In this document: one piece after another, positions 52,584 to 63,493 of the stretch
Layout of the letters: every line of letters begins with the position of its first letter
Position numbering within the stretch: position 1 is the stretch's first letter
Source: Candidatus Pantoea edessiphila
GTDB taxonomy: Bacteria; Pseudomonadota; Gammaproteobacteria; Enterobacterales; Enterobacteriaceae
Reading direction: 5' to 3'
DNA length: 64,000 nt
Assembly: GCF_002933355.1 (NCBI RefSeq)
Contig: NZ_PDKU01000001.1
Coordinates: 124,001-188,000, forward strand
Translations under genes and position numbers: made by a program
Notes under the pieces: generated by a model
What the model saw: only the letters and a program-made list of their open reading frames with translations
What the model was told of the DNA's origin: nothing
Databases searched by the model: none

Positions 52584-54046
52584 CTATAGTAAAGGACTAA
52601 ATAAATAGAATATCATTTCTATAAATTTTTTCCAAAATGCACGTTTTGCCCAAGTTCTTCTGTCTAATAATCGAGAATTAGCTATATAATTACCTTGTAA
52701 ACAAGCTAAATTATTGCTAAAGCCAAAATCATCTACAATTAATGTTATTTCAAAATTAAGCCATATACTACGCATATCTAGATTAAAAGTACCTAAGAGT
52801 GTTAATTGCTTGTCTACCAATACACTTTTAGTATGTAATAAGCCACCTTCGAATTGATAAATATTTACACCTGCTTCTAACAATTCACTGAAAAAGGCAC
52901 GGCTTGCCCAATTAACTAATAAAGAATCATTATGAAGAGGGATAACAATCTCAACGTTTACACCCCTTAAGGCAGCTGTACAAAGAGCACGTAACAAATC
53001 TTCACTAGGAACAAAGTAAGGTGTAGTCATAGTTAATTGTTCACGTGCAGAGTATACCGCTGTTAAAAGTGCTTGATGCATAATGTCTTTGGGATAACTA
53101 GGACCGGAAGCGACTACTTGAGCAGTGCAAGCATTTTTCTTATGCAATAAATTATTTATATTTTTATTTTCATAAATAGACAGAATACGAGTTCCTGTTT
53201 CTATTTCCCAATCACAATTAAAGATAATGCTAATTAATGTAGAAATAGGACCTTCTATACGTACCATTAGGTCTATCCATTTACCAATTCCGATATGCTG
53301 TTTAAAGAAACAAGGATCTACCAAATTCATACTGCCTATATAGGCAGTATGATTATCAATTAATACTAATTTACGGTGCTGACGTAAATCAATACGGCGT
53401 AAAAAAAATTGTAATAAATTTATTTTGAGTGCTTCTATTATTTCAATACCTGCACTGCGCATTTTTTTTACCCAAGGACTACGAAAAAAAGATAAACTTC
53501 CTGCAGAATCCAATATTAATCGACATTTAACTCCACGATATGAAGCTGTAATTAATGATTCAGCAACTTCGTCGGCTAACCCACCAGGGTGCCATATATA
53601 AAATATCATTTCAATATTAAATCGCGCAATTTTAATGTCATTAATCAACGATTTTATTACTTCATTAGGATTAGATATTAATTCTAATCTGTTACCCTTG
53701 ATTCCAGGGAAACCCTGCCTATTACTGCATAATTTAAATAATGAATTTGCAACACTACTATGTTCAGTAGTAAAAATATTATTTTGTTTTTTAAGTTTTT
53801 TAAGAAAACTATTGGTATATATCCATGTAGAACGTGTCCTTTTAACTCTATTTCTTTCAAGATACAATTCTCCAAATGATAGGTAAGTAATTATTCCTAA
53901 TACTGGAAGAACATAGATAGCTAATAACCAAGCTAGTGATGAGTTTACAGCTCTACGTTTCATTAATATTCGTAAAGTGACATTAGCAACTATTAGCCAG
54001 TAGACGCAAAGAAAAAAAAATCCATAATATTATAGAAACTCATCAT
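52584..54046 (-). CDS. cls: cardiolipin synthase with a one-base frameshift near the start
   Basis: ClsA joins two phosphatidylglycerols into cardiolipin at the inner membrane. The uninterrupted frame runs 53963-52584 (459 residues) and has both phospholipase D motifs, HRKLVLID and HTKSVLVD, with one membrane helix. Upstream, the same frame continues without a start through codons for [13 protein letters not shown], matching E. coli YWLLIAGVTLRIL. A start pair ATGATG at 54046-54041, with AGGA ten bases before it, enters in a frame shifted by one; the switch falls in nine A's (T's on the coding strand) at 54012-54020. One more base gives a 28-residue N-terminus exactly as long as in E. coli and a 487-residue protein (E. 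coli 486). Confidence 0.85.
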
Positions 54047-54526
54047 TCGTTCAATATCCTAATCGCGCCTTATGTTTATATTTTCAATATAATGCCACAT
54101 TATTATACTAATGTGGTTAAAATATTATTAAGCTGTGGATCATGATCAATTAACATAATGTATTGTCTTAAATTATTAAAAATTAATTAATTAACATAAT
54201 ATATTATTTTAGAATATAAAAAAACAATTCTTATTAAGAATCTTAAATTATTAAAATTTGTAAATTATAACATTTATAATCATACTTTCAATAATAATAT
54301 TTTGGATATATAAAAAATGAAGATTTATCTATTGAACACTGTTTTAAAATCAAGATGTAAATATTTAATATAGTATTTTAATATTGTAAATCATTAGTAA
54401 TGATAACTATAAATTATGCTAGTACTTTGATATTCCTTAAACAATCAGGATTATAATATATAACAATTAAGTTTTTAAATATAAGTTGTTTTAATAAACT
54501 ATAATGATTTTGAAAGGTAAATAGAA
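54047..54526. other. gene-free spacer between cls and yciC
   Basis: AT-rich DNA without a coding frame. ATTAACATAAT occurs twice (54149-54159 and 54190-54200) with similar flanks, and a small AATTCTT/AAGAATC hairpin follows. The cls promoter should lie near 54060-54150 on the minus strand. Confidence 0.55.
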
Positions 54527-55264
54527 TTATTTATTTAATAACATATGAAATCTACTTAAATAAGTAATTAAAAACATGAAAATTAAATTATTTATGAACA
54601 TGAAAATAAATGATACTAAATGAGATTGCAAAAAACTAAAAATAGAAAAAAACATCATACACAAAATTTTGCTCATTATCCAAATTATAATAGCTGGTAT
54701 TATAATTTTTAAGTTATCTCGTACTATTTTTGAACTACTTTTTATTGAAGAAAAAATACTTTTTTTATCTCTTACAAGTATTATTGGAGACATTGAACAT
54801 AAGGTTATGACTATAAATCCTGGAAAGAACAATAAAGCAAAACCAATTTGTATCATCAAATTTATAATGAATATTAAAATCATTAGTCTAGGTATAAATG
54901 ATATTAATTCCTGAATAGCTACTGACGTATTAATTTGATTTTTCTTACATAGATTAGAAATTAAATATAAAACACTTCCAATTAATATAGTGTTGTTAAT
55001 TAGTTCTAATAGATTTAAAATCATAACAGTAGTTATGATTTTATTGATTCTATTTAAGTTTTCTTCATTAGTAATTGTTGATAAATAATTATCTTGCATA
55101 TTATTATTGTTAATAACATTTAAACTTGAGTCATATTCTCCTATACAATAAATAAAAATAGTGGTAATAAACGCTGCTAATAAAGCAGTTAACACAAATG
55201 TCATTATTTGATATCTAAAAAAAGTTTTAGTTTCACGGTATAATGAATTTACAGTGATTTGCAT
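54527..55264 (-). CDS. yciC: YciC family inner-membrane protein (UPF0259)
   Basis: The 245-residue product aligns end to end with E. coli YciC (247): start MQITVNSLYRET followed by FFRYQIMTFVLTALLAAFIT, a middle PRLMILIFIINLMIQIGFALLFFPG, and SSSKIVRDNLKIIIPAIIIW. About six membrane helices are predicted. The molecular role is unknown. The soluble loop near 45-70 is rich in Asn, as usual in AT-rich genomes. It lies 71 bases beyond trpA on the same strand and could be cotranscribed with the trp operon. Confidence 0.9.
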   Translation of the reverse strand: MQITVNSLYRETKTFFRYQIMTFVLTALLAAFITTIFIYCIGEYDSSLNVINNNNMQDNYLSTITNEENLNRINKIITTVMILNLLELINNTILIGSVLYLISNLCKKNQINTSVAIQELISFIPRLMILIFIINLMIQIGFALLFFPGFIVITLCSMSPIILVRDKKSIFSSIKSSSKIVRDNLKIIIPAIIIWIMSKILCMMFFSIFSFLQSHLVSFIFMFINNLIFMFLITYLSRFHMLLNK

Positions 55265-55335
55265 ATAAGCTCCTTGTTATTTTAAATAATTAAGTTGATA
55301 TAATTAACTATACAAAAAATACACAGTAAAAATAA

Positions 55336-56148
55336 CTAACAGAGCTTAAGACTAGCAGATTTAAATTTATTAGCTAAAATTTTTAATTTATTTAGCATTA
55401 AATCAATTTTTTTATAATTATTTTCGATGACTTTTATGATTGCAGAACCAATAATGATACCATCTACTCCGGTTAAAATGATTTTTTTTGCTTGATTAAT
55501 ATTAGAAATACCAAATCCCTGCATCAATGGAGCTGCATTATATAAACGTAATTTATTAATTACTTGTTGAGAGGTTAGACTAGCAGGCTTTTCAGTACCT
55601 GTAACACCTGAACGTGATAATAAATAAACATAACCGTAGCTACGAACTGATATCTCACGTAGTAGATTATCACTAGGATTTGGTGGACAAACAAATATTG
55701 GATTTATATTGTATTGTAAGGCTTTTTGACTAAATACTTCAGATTCTTCTATAGGTAAATCAGCAATTAATACTGAATCAACATTTAATTCAGAACATCG
55801 AATATAAAAATTTTCAATGCCGTTGTTAAACACAAGATTAGCGTATGTTAATAAACCAATAGGTAAATCAGAATATTTATCACGTATATCAGTAATCATT
55901 TTAAAAGATTTTTTAACTGTGATACCTGAATTGAAAGCACGCATATGAGCATTTTGGATAACAGGACCATCAACTAATGGATCTGAAAAAGGAATCCCTA
56001 ATTCCAGTCCATCAGCACCATTTTCAATTAATATATCTATAATTTTTAATGATAGTAATGGAGATGGATCTCCTAAAACAACAAAAGGGAAAAAAGCACC
56101 TTCATTACTATTTTTTAACCTTTTAAAAAGTATATTATAACGTTTCAT
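55336..56148 (-). CDS. trpA: tryptophan synthase alpha chain
   Basis: TrpA cleaves indole-3-glycerol phosphate and channels indole to TrpB. The catalytic residues are E49 in [11 protein letters not shown] and D60; RSGVTGTE gives the phosphate-side loop. Length 270 against 268 in E. coli. Its start overlaps the trpB stop by four bases, keeping the two subunits coupled. Confidence 0.97.
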   Translation of the reverse strand: MKRYNILFKRLKNSNEGAFFPFVVLGDPSPLLSLKIIDILIENGADGLELGIPFSDPLVDGPVIQNAHMRAFNSGITVKKSFKMITDIRDKYSDLPIGLLTYANLVFNNGIENFYIRCSELNVDSVLIADLPIEESEVFSQKALQYNINPIFVCPPNPSDNLLREISVRSYGYVYLLSRSGVTGTEKPASLTSQQVINKLRLYNAAPLMQGFGISNINQAKKIILTGVDGIIIGSAIIKVIENNYKKIDLMLNKLKILANKFKSASLKLC

Positions 56149-57338
56149 TTCATTTCCTCATGAAATTTAAAAACATTATTAACAACAGAAATATCCTTAT
56201 CACCTCGACCAGAAAGATTTACTACTAAAAGTTGTTGTTTTTTTGGATTTAAATTGATAATTTTTAATGCATAAGCAATAGCATGTGAAGATTCTAACGC
56301 TGGAATAATACCTTCTAAAACACATAGTTTTTTAAATGCTAATAATGCCTCTTTATCTGTAATTGATACATAATCAGCCCGACCTATACTATTTAAATAT
56401 GCATGTTGAGGACCAACTGAAGGAAAATCTAAACCTGCAGAAATAGAATGAGATTTTTTTATCTGACCTTCTCGAGTTTGCATTACAGGAGATTTCATAC
56501 CTAAATAAATACCAACTCGACCATGTTTTAGTGGAGCACCATGTTTCCCTGATTCAATACCATCACCTGCAGGTTCAACACCAACTAATTTCACTTCTTG
56601 ATCTTCAATAAAATCAGCAAAAATCCCTATAGCATTTGAACCGCCTCCAACGCATGCAATAATTTTGTTTGGTAGCTGATTTTCTTTCTTAAGGATTTGT
56701 TTTTTAGTTTCTTTACCTATTATACGTTGAAATTCACGGACTATAGTTGGAAATGGGTGAGGTCCTGCAGCTGTACCAAGTATATAGTGTGTAGTTTTAT
56801 AATTATCAGACCATTCGCGCAATGCTTCGTTACAAGCATCTTTTAAAGTTAAAGATCCAGTATTAACTGGAATTACTTCTGCGCCCATAAGACGCATACG
56901 AATTACATTAGATGATTGACGTTCTATATCTTTTACTCCCATGTAAACACGACACTTCATGTCTAATAAAGCACATGTTAACGCTACAGCAACACCATGT
57001 TGACCAGCACCAGTTTCAGCAATTATTTTATTTTTTCCCATTCTTTTAGCTAATAGACCCTGTCCTAAAACTTGATTGGTTTTATGCGCTCCACCATGTA
57101 ATAAATCTTCTCGTTTTAAATATAATTTAGTTTTTGTCCCTTTAGTTAAATTTTTACATAATGTTAATGGAGTAGGACGACCAGCATAATTAATCAATAG
57201 TTCATTTAATTCAAATTGAAAATTATCATCTTTTTGTGCATTAACAAATGCTTCTTCAAGTTGTAAAAGAGCTGGCATTAATATTTGAGGTAAAAACATA
57301 CCACCAAATTCACCAAAATAAGAATCTAATAAAGTCAT
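56145..57338 (-). CDS. trpB: tryptophan synthase beta chain
   Basis: TrpB joins indole and serine to tryptophan using PLP. The PLP lysine is K86 in HGGAHKTNQ, the phosphate loop is GGGSNAIG and the conserved [11 protein letters not shown] is present. Length 397 equals E. coli TrpB. It overlaps trpA by four bases and lies 48 bases after trpC. Confidence 0.98.
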   Translation of the reverse strand: MTLLDSYFGEFGGMFLPQILMPALLQLEEAFVNAQKDDNFQFELNELLINYAGRPTPLTLCKNLTKGTKTKLYLKREDLLHGGAHKTNQVLGQGLLAKRMGKNKIIAETGAGQHGVAVALTCALLDMKCRVYMGVKDIERQSSNVIRMRLMGAEVIPVNTGSLTLKDACNEALREWSDNYKTTHYILGTAAGPHPFPTIVREFQRIIGKETKKQILKKENQLPNKIIACVGGGSNAIGIFADFIEDQEVKLVGVEPAGDGIESGKHGAPLKHGRVGIYLGMKSPVMQTREGQIKKSHSISAGLDFPSVGPQHAYLNSIGRADYVSITDKEALLAFKKLCVLEGIIPALESSHAIAYALKIINLNPKKQQLLVVNLSGRGDKDISVVNNVFKFHEEMK

Positions 57339-57386
57339 ATTTCAAATTTTCCTTTTTTGAATTAATATGATTATATGTTTTTTAAA

Positions 57387-58748
57387 CTAATAATTCCGAA
57401 GTATTTTAAATACTGAGTGAATTTTATTTGTGTCTTTAATACCAGGTGCACTTTCAACTCCTGAATTAAAATCAAGTCCAGCACAACCTATTTTAGAAGC
57501 AACCATACAGTTATTTATATTTAATCCTCCAGCTAGTATTACATTATCGAGATTTTGGTCTTTTAATAAATTCCAATTAAATGTTTTGCCAGAACCTCCA
57601 TCTTCATTATCAAATACGTAATAATTGATCTCTGATAAATTACGTTCTGGAATTTTATCAATTACACCAAGTGATTTCCAAATTTGTACATTGGAAGGTA
57701 ATTCTTGACGCAACTTAACTATAAAATTTTGATTTTCATTGCCATTTAATTGAATAACAGATAGACCTAATTTTACTGTATTTGTAATAATTTCATTAAT
57801 GTTTGTATTTTTGTAAACACCTACATATTTAAGAGGTGTATTAGAAATAATTCTTTTAGCTTGTATTGTATTAATTTTACGTGGAGATCCGTCAACAAAA
57901 ATTAATCCTCCAAAAATAGCTCCTGCATTGTAAGCTGCATAAGCGTCTTCGGAACGAGAAAGACCACAAACTTTATTATTTCCTAATAACATACGACGCA
58001 CTGCCATTTCAAGATCGTCTTCTTCCATTAATTTAGAACCAATTAAAAATCCATTAACTAAATGGCTTAATTTTTTAATATCAGAATAATTACTGATTCC
58101 AGATTCACTAATTACTATCTCATTTTTTGAAAGATATGAAACTAATTGATTTGTACGTTCCAAATCAACTGAGAAATTTTGAAGATTTCGATTATTGATA
58201 CCTATAACTTTTGCTCTAAGATTAATAGCACGTTCAATTTCATTTCGGTTATTAATTTCTGTGAGTATTCCCATATTTAATTCATCAGCAATTGCTGCAA
58301 ATTTGAGATATTGTTTATCATCTAAAATAGATAGCATTAATAAGATAGCATCTGCATGATAATTACGTGCTAAATAAATTTGATAAGGATCGATAATGAA
58401 ATCCTTACATAGTACTGGTTGTTTTATTACTGAACTAACTATTGAAAGAAAAGAAAAATCTCCTTGAAAATATTTTTCATCGGTTAAAACTGAAACAACT
58501 GATGCATAATGTCTATAAACGCTAGCTATTTTTAAAGGATTAAAACCTTTTCTAATTAATCCTTTTGACGGAGATGCTTTTTTACACTCAAGAATAAATT
58601 TAGTATTTGGGCCTTTTAATGCATCATAAAAATTACGACTTGAAGGTTTAATTTTTGTTTGAAAACTTATCAGTGGTTGTTTTTTTTTACGTTTCTCAAT
58701 CCAAACTATTTTGTCTTGAATAATTTGATTTAACACAGTACCTTGCAT
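57387..58748 (-). CDS. trpC: bifunctional indole-3-glycerol phosphate synthase / phosphoribosylanthranilate isomerase
   Basis: The fused TrpC-TrpF protein carries out steps three and four of the pathway. The N-terminal barrel (about 1-255) has ECKKASPSKG, LCKDFIIDPYQ and ISESGIS; the C-terminal barrel (about 256-453) begins KVCGLSRSEDA and has the GLIFVDGSPRKI and LAGGLNINN segments. The 453 residues equal E. coli TrpCF. A run of nine A (coding strand) for RKKKQ near residue 20 is in frame. It lies two bases after trpD. Confidence 0.97.
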   Translation of the reverse strand: MQGTVLNQIIQDKIVWIEKRKKKQPLISFQTKIKPSSRNFYDALKGPNTKFILECKKASPSKGLIRKGFNPLKIASVYRHYASVVSVLTDEKYFQGDFSFLSIVSSVIKQPVLCKDFIIDPYQIYLARNYHADAILLMLSILDDKQYLKFAAIADELNMGILTEINNRNEIERAINLRAKVIGINNRNLQNFSVDLERTNQLVSYLSKNEIVISESGISNYSDIKKLSHLVNGFLIGSKLMEEDDLEMAVRRMLLGNNKVCGLSRSEDAYAAYNAGAIFGGLIFVDGSPRKINTIQAKRIISNTPLKYVGVYKNTNINEIITNTVKLGLSVIQLNGNENQNFIVKLRQELPSNVQIWKSLGVIDKIPERNLSEINYYVFDNEDGGSGKTFNWNLLKDQNLDNVILAGGLNINNCMVASKIGCAGLDFNSGVESAPGIKDTNKIHSVFKILRNY

Positions 58749-58750
58749 AG

Positions 58751-59749
58751 TTACCCTCTTGATGCTAAAGCCAATAAAAGTTTATACGCCTTGCCGCTTT
58801 GAATAATATTTAGTGCAAGTTGGGCATTATTATGTAAATTTTCATTACCAAAAATTTTAAGAATCATAGCTACATTCGCAGCAACAATTTCTTCATGATT
58901 TTTTTGTCCATTACCTTTAAGTAATTTTATGAAATTGTTAATATTTTCTTCTGGAGTATTGACGGTTAATAATTTTTTTGAATGGAGCCGAAATCCAAAA
59001 TCTTCTGGTGTCAAATGGTAAAATATAATTTTGCCATTAACTAATTCAGCAATATTATTAGCATCGTATAGGACAATTTCATCCATTCCACCTCCATGAA
59101 CTACTATTGCACGTTGATAGTCCAAAATTTTCAATATGTTAATCATTGGTAATAAAAGTTTTGGACTATATACACCAATAACTGCTATTGGTGGACGAGC
59201 TGGATTAACTAAAGGGCCTAATATATTAAATATAGTACTAGTTTTTAATTGTTTACGTATTTCTATTGCATTGTAAAATCCAGTATGATACCTTGGCGCA
59301 AAAAGGAAACAAATATTTAGTTCATCTAACATTTGACGCGCTTCACGTGATGAGATATTCAAATTTATTCCAACTGCATTTAATATTTCAGATGAACCAA
59401 AATTATTTGAAGTCCCTTTACTGCCATGTTTTATCATTTTAAAACCACATGTTGCAGCTACTAGGGCACTTGCTGTAGAAATATTGATACTTTTATTTGC
59501 ATTGCCTCCAGTTCCGACAATGTCTGCAAAAATGTAATTAGGGCGAGGGAATGGCTTAGCATTTTTTAACAAATAATTTACTGCCTCGATAATTTCTTCT
59601 TGACTTTCCCCTCGTACTTTCATCGCAATTAAAGCTCCTGCTAATTGTGCAGAACTAAGTTGGCCCTTATTAATTGCTTCAAATAATTGATAGATTTCTT
59701 TTTTAGTAAGAATTTTTGATTGATAAAGTTTTTCCAAAATATTATTCAT
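58751..59749 (-). CDS. trpD: anthranilate phosphoribosyltransferase (stand-alone TrpD)
   Basis: TrpD attaches phosphoribose to anthranilate. The glycine-rich GTGGNANKSINIST, KHGSKGTSNNFGSSE and GPLVNPARPP segments mark the family. The protein has 332 residues, the size of a single-domain TrpD. In E. coli TrpD is fused behind TrpG in one chain of about 531 residues; here trpG is a separate gene 16 bases upstream, as in Serratia. Confidence 0.97.
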   Translation of the reverse strand: MNNILEKLYQSKILTKKEIYQLFEAINKGQLSSAQLAGALIAMKVRGESQEEIIEAVNYLLKNAKPFPRPNYIFADIVGTGGNANKSINISTASALVAATCGFKMIKHGSKGTSNNFGSSEILNAVGINLNISSREARQMLDELNICFLFAPRYHTGFYNAIEIRKQLKTSTIFNILGPLVNPARPPIAVIGVYSPKLLLPMINILKILDYQRAIVVHGGGMDEIVLYDANNIAELVNGKIIFYHLTPEDFGFRLHSKKLLTVNTPEENINNFIKLLKGNGQKNHEEIVAANVAMILKIFGNENLHNNAQLALNIIQSGKAYKLLLALASRG

Positions 59750-59765
59750 GTTTAAATCTCTAATA

Positions 59766-60347
59766 TTATTTTATCAATACCCAATTTAATGTTTGTTTAA
59801 TTAACAGTCCTCCTTCTGTTGTTAATATTGATTCAGGATGAAATTGAAATCCACATACTCTATCTAAATCATTTCTTACCGCCATCACCATCTCTCCATA
59901 TCTAGCATTAATATTAAGACAAACCGGTATATTATCACCTATTAATGAATGGTAACGGGCAACTGACATTGGATTTTTAATATTTTTAAACATAGCTTTA
60001 CCATCATGATTTATGTATGATTTTTTTCCATGTAAAATTTCACTTGACTGACACACATGACCACCATAAAATTCTATAATTGCTTGGTGACCAAGACAAA
60101 TACCGATAATAGGTATATGTCCACATAGTTTTTCTATTAACTTTATCATACATCCAGCTTCTTTAGGTGATCCGGGACCGGCTGATAAAATTAGAATTGG
60201 GTTTTCCATATATTGAACACAATTCACTAGTAAACTAAAAGGCACACTATTTCTATATACAATTACATTGTGATTAAGAATTCTTAACTGATCAACAAAG
60301 TTATATGTGAATGAATCGATATTATCAATAAGCAAAATATTAGCCAT
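59766..60347 (-). CDS. trpG: anthranilate synthase glutamine amidotransferase subunit (stand-alone TrpG)
   Basis: TrpG supplies ammonia to TrpE. The first segment [15 protein letters not shown] is typical, the nucleophile is C84 in GICLGHQA, and FHPES completes the triad. Length 193 is that of the free subunit. Its ATG overlaps the trpE stop by one base (TAATG), so the two subunits of anthranilate synthase are translationally coupled. Confidence 0.97.
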   Translation of the reverse strand: MANILLIDNIDSFTYNFVDQLRILNHNVIVYRNSVPFSLLVNCVQYMENPILILSAGPGSPKEAGCMIKLIEKLCGHIPIIGICLGHQAIIEFYGGHVCQSSEILHGKKSYINHDGKAMFKNIKNPMSVARYHSLIGDNIPVCLNINARYGEMVMAVRNDLDRVCGFQFHPESILTTEGGLLIKQTLNWVLIK

Positions 60348-61909
60348 TAAAAAATTTCCTTACAACAATGTGCAGCTGTAATTGCACGAAGTACTGCCCT
60401 AGCTTTATTACGGCTTTCATCTGCTTCTTCCTGTGGATTAGAATCTAATACAACACCAGCCCCCGCTTGTACTGTAGCTACTCCATTCTCCACATAGGCA
60501 GAACGAATAACAATACATGTATCTAAATCTCCTTGTGAGGTTAAGTACCCAACTGAACCACCATAGCTACCTCTCTTAGTACCTTCTGCCTCTGATATTA
60601 ATTGCATAGCACGTACCTTAGGTGCTCCACTAATTGTTCCCATATTCATACAGGCTCTATATGCATGAAGCGCATCTAAATCAAACTTCAGTTTACCTAT
60701 GATGCGGGATACTAAATGCATTACATATGAGTATCGATCAACTTTAGTTAAATCAGCTATGTAACGAGTTCCAGGAATACAGATACGTGCTAAATCACTA
60801 CGTGCTAAATCTACTAACATCAGATGTTCTGAAAGTTCTTTATGATTAGTACGCATTTCAAGTTCAATACGACTATCTAAATCTAAGTCTATAGACCCAT
60901 CAGAAAGACGTCCTCTAGGACGAGTTCCTGCTATAGGATATATCTCTATTTGACGTGAATTTGCATTATATTTTAATGAACTTTCTGGTGAAGCACCAAA
61001 CAATGAAAAATTTTTATCTTGCATGAAGAACATATAAGGACTTAAATTGTCATTTTTTAACGTATTATATGCAGATAAAGGAGAAGGACATGGCAAATAG
61101 AACCGACGCGAAGGCACCACTTGAAAAATTTCGCCTAACCTTATTGACCTTTGCATTTGTTGAACTATTTTACAATATTCTTTATCATTTTTATTAACCA
61201 TTAATTTCATGTTTTTTAATGTGTATTTAGGTAATTCAGGCAATGTTTGTGACATTTTTGTATGTAGTTGTTTAGTACGCTCTCGTAGTCTCTGTAATTC
61301 ATTTGCATCATCACAAAATAAACTAATTTGCAAATAAGCAGTTTTTTTTTGATGATCAAGAACTAATAAAACTTCAGGTAAATAAAAGCAGTAATCAGGA
61401 CAGCAATGTTCATTTTCAATTCTAGGTAAATTTTCAAAATTTGAAATTAAATCATAAGTAAATAAACCTGCAAGTAAGAAAGCTTCTTTTTGATCTTCAG
61501 GAACGTTCATTGATTGTAGAATGAATCTTAGTGGATCAAATATAGATAGATTTTTTAGTCTAGTATCTTCATCTTGTACATCGTAGCATGTTGGAAACTT
61601 TAATTTAAGTTCATTATTATCTATTTGATCAATTATATTACTAGGTAATAAATTATTTAATAATGATAATAACTTTTGTCCATTATTAGATAATGCTTGT
61701 ATAAAAACATAATTATCTATTGCATAGATACGTAACGCACTATCTACAATCAATAAACTTTTTAAATTTTGTTTACTATCAACATTTGCAGATTCAAGTA
61801 ATAATGTTGCTGGTCTTGAATCACATAAGTGATGGAATATTATTGCTGGATTTTCATGATATTTCACATCAGTACTAATTATTTTAACTGTAGGTCTATC
61901 ATTTAACAT
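60347..61909 (-). CDS. trpE: anthranilate synthase component I
   Basis: TrpE converts chorismate to anthranilate and is the controlled entry to tryptophan synthesis. The feedback site LLES-X10-S is intact (residues 37-40, then S51), with [10 protein letters not shown], another tryptophan-contact segment. The catalytic part has [32 protein letters not shown] and [10 protein letters not shown]. Length 520 equals E. coli TrpE. GAGAGAAC stands upstream of the ATG. It opens the trpEGDCBA operon; no leader peptide with tandem Trp codons was found upstream. Confidence 0.97.
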   Translation of the reverse strand: MLNDRPTVKIISTDVKYHENPAIIFHHLCDSRPATLLLESANVDSKQNLKSLLIVDSALRIYAIDNYVFIQALSNNGQKLLSLLNNLLPSNIIDQIDNNELKLKFPTCYDVQDEDTRLKNLSIFDPLRFILQSMNVPEDQKEAFLLAGLFTYDLISNFENLPRIENEHCCPDYCFYLPEVLLVLDHQKKTAYLQISLFCDDANELQRLRERTKQLHTKMSQTLPELPKYTLKNMKLMVNKNDKEYCKIVQQMQRSIRLGEIFQVVPSRRFYLPCPSPLSAYNTLKNDNLSPYMFFMQDKNFSLFGASPESSLKYNANSRQIEIYPIAGTRPRGRLSDGSIDLDLDSRIELEMRTNHKELSEHLMLVDLARSDLARICIPGTRYIADLTKVDRYSYVMHLVSRIIGKLKFDLDALHAYRACMNMGTISGAPKVRAMQLISEAEGTKRGSYGGSVGYLTSQGDLDTCIVIRSAYVENGVATVQAGAGVVLDSNPQEEADESRNKARAVLRAITAAHCCKEIF

Positions 61910-62479
61910 GATTATGTTCTCTCAATTTCTGCATAAAAAAGAAATTGTTTCAATGTCTTTTATATCAATACAGGTAATAAAAAATAATATAAATAATCTA
62001 TATTTATCTTATTTCTTAACAAGAATATATGAACTAATATGACAATATTACTGTAATTTAACAATGAATTAATAATAATTAAGGTTTGATTTTACTTGCC
62101 TAGAAGTTATTAATATCTCTTTAATTACCGAATTGTTCAAATGATTATTATTTATAACGTATAAATGAATATGTTTATTAAATATCTTAAATGTTAAGTT
62201 AGGAAGTTATACACGTAATGTTGATTGTATTTAAAATTTCGATTTAAAATATGTAATATTAATTATTATTAATTATTATAAAAATATTTAATACATCAGT
62301 TCTTATCTTAATAATTGTTTATTTGTATTTAAAAAACTAATTTCTATTGATTTTATATGTAAATAATATATCTTATATCAACACGAAAATTTGATTATTT
62401 AAAATTAATATCAGTTTGTTGATTTTTTAAATTAAATTATGTTATTCATTTATTTATATTTTTAAATGGGATAAAAATA
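61910..62479. other. divergent promoter spacer between trpE and sohB
   Basis: A 570-base AT-rich spacer with the trp operon promoter on one side and the sohB promoter on the other. I searched for a trpL-like frame with adjacent TGG codons on the minus strand (CCACCA on the plus strand) and for a TrpR-type ACTAGT dyad and saw neither. Confidence 0.6.
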
Positions 62480-63493
62480 ATGAACTTTTTATTAAATTAT
62501 GGACTTTTTTTGACAAAGTTGATAACAGTAATAGTTATTATGTTTACAGTAATATTAATCTTTATAAGTGGAACTTTAAGAAAAAAACATACTAACGGTC
62601 AACTTCACATAACAAATTTAAGTGAAGATTATCAACAAATGAAAAAAGATTTGCAATTAGCTAAATTGTCATTACAAGAAAAAAAAAATTGGTTAAAGAA
62701 TGAAAAAAAAGAAAAAAAGAAGATATTAAAATTAGAAAAAATAGCTACAAAAAAAGGTGAAATAATAAAATCTAAACCAGCAATGTACGTTATTGATTTC
62801 AAAGGTAGTATAGATGCTAAAGAAGTTGATTCTTTGAGAAGAGAAGTTTCTGCAATATTATCCGTAAATCATGTTAATGATGAAATCTTAATTCGTTTAG
62901 AGAGTTCTGGTGGAGTGGTAAATGGTTATGGTTTGGCAGCTTCTCAACTGCAACGCATTAGGGATTGTGGTTTACGTGTTACTGTGGCTGTAGATAAAGT
63001 AGCAGCTAGTGGTGGCTATATGATGGCATGTGTGGCTCATCATATTATCGCAGCACCTTTTTCCGTTCTCGGTTCTGTAGGTGTAGTTGCACAAATTCCT
63101 AATTTTAACCGTTTATTGAAACATAATAATGTCGATGTAGAGCTTTATACTGCAGGAAAGTATAAACGTACTTTAACCTTGTTTGGAGAAAATACAAATG
63201 AAGGCCGTAGGAAATTTCAAGATGAAATAAATAAAACACATATACTATTTAAAGATTTTGTTCATAAAATGCGTCCTACAGTTAATATAGATAGTATATC
63301 AACAGGAGAACACTGGTATGGTAATCATGCAATAGAATTAGGTTTAGTCGATGAAATAGGTACTAGTGATGATTTTATTATTAAAGCTATGGATAAATTT
63401 AATGTTATAGGGGTAAGTTATATAAAAAAACGTAGTAAAATGTTTGATTATTTTATGGAAGTTAAAAATATTGTACAAACATATTTTTTCTAG
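62480..63493 (+). CDS. sohB: SohB inner-membrane peptidase
   Basis: SohB is a peptidase S49 protein related to SppA, thought to act in the periplasm. An N-terminal membrane helix (about 10-30) and a highly charged Lys/Glu coiled segment (about 50-100) precede the protease domain with nucleophile S177 in KVAASGGYMMA and general base K229 in AGKYKRTLT. Length 337 against 349 in E. coli. The charged segment includes a run of ten A's (62679-62688), in frame. It lies just before topA, as in E. coli, with yciN lost. Confidence 0.95.
   Translation: MNFLLNYGLFLTKLITVIVIMFTVILIFISGTLRKKHTNGQLHITNLSEDYQQMKKDLQLAKLSLQEKKNWLKNEKKEKKKILKLEKIATKKGEIIKSKPAMYVIDFKGSIDAKEVDSLRREVSAILSVNHVNDEILIRLESSGGVVNGYGLAASQLQRIRDCGLRVTVAVDKVAASGGYMMACVAHHIIAAPFSVLGSVGVVAQIPNFNRLLKHNNVDVELYTAGKYKRTLTLFGENTNEGRRKFQDEINKTHILFKDFVHKMRPTVNIDSISTGEHWYGNHAIELGLVDEIGTSDDFIIKAMDKFNVIGVSYIKKRSKMFDYFMEVKNIVQTYFF

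Noticed and set aside
54149-54200. Twice-repeated ATTAACATAAT resembling one arm of a dif site
   Set aside because: Only the XerD-type half matches; the other half does not, and similar AT-rich strings (for example near 48980) occur by chance.
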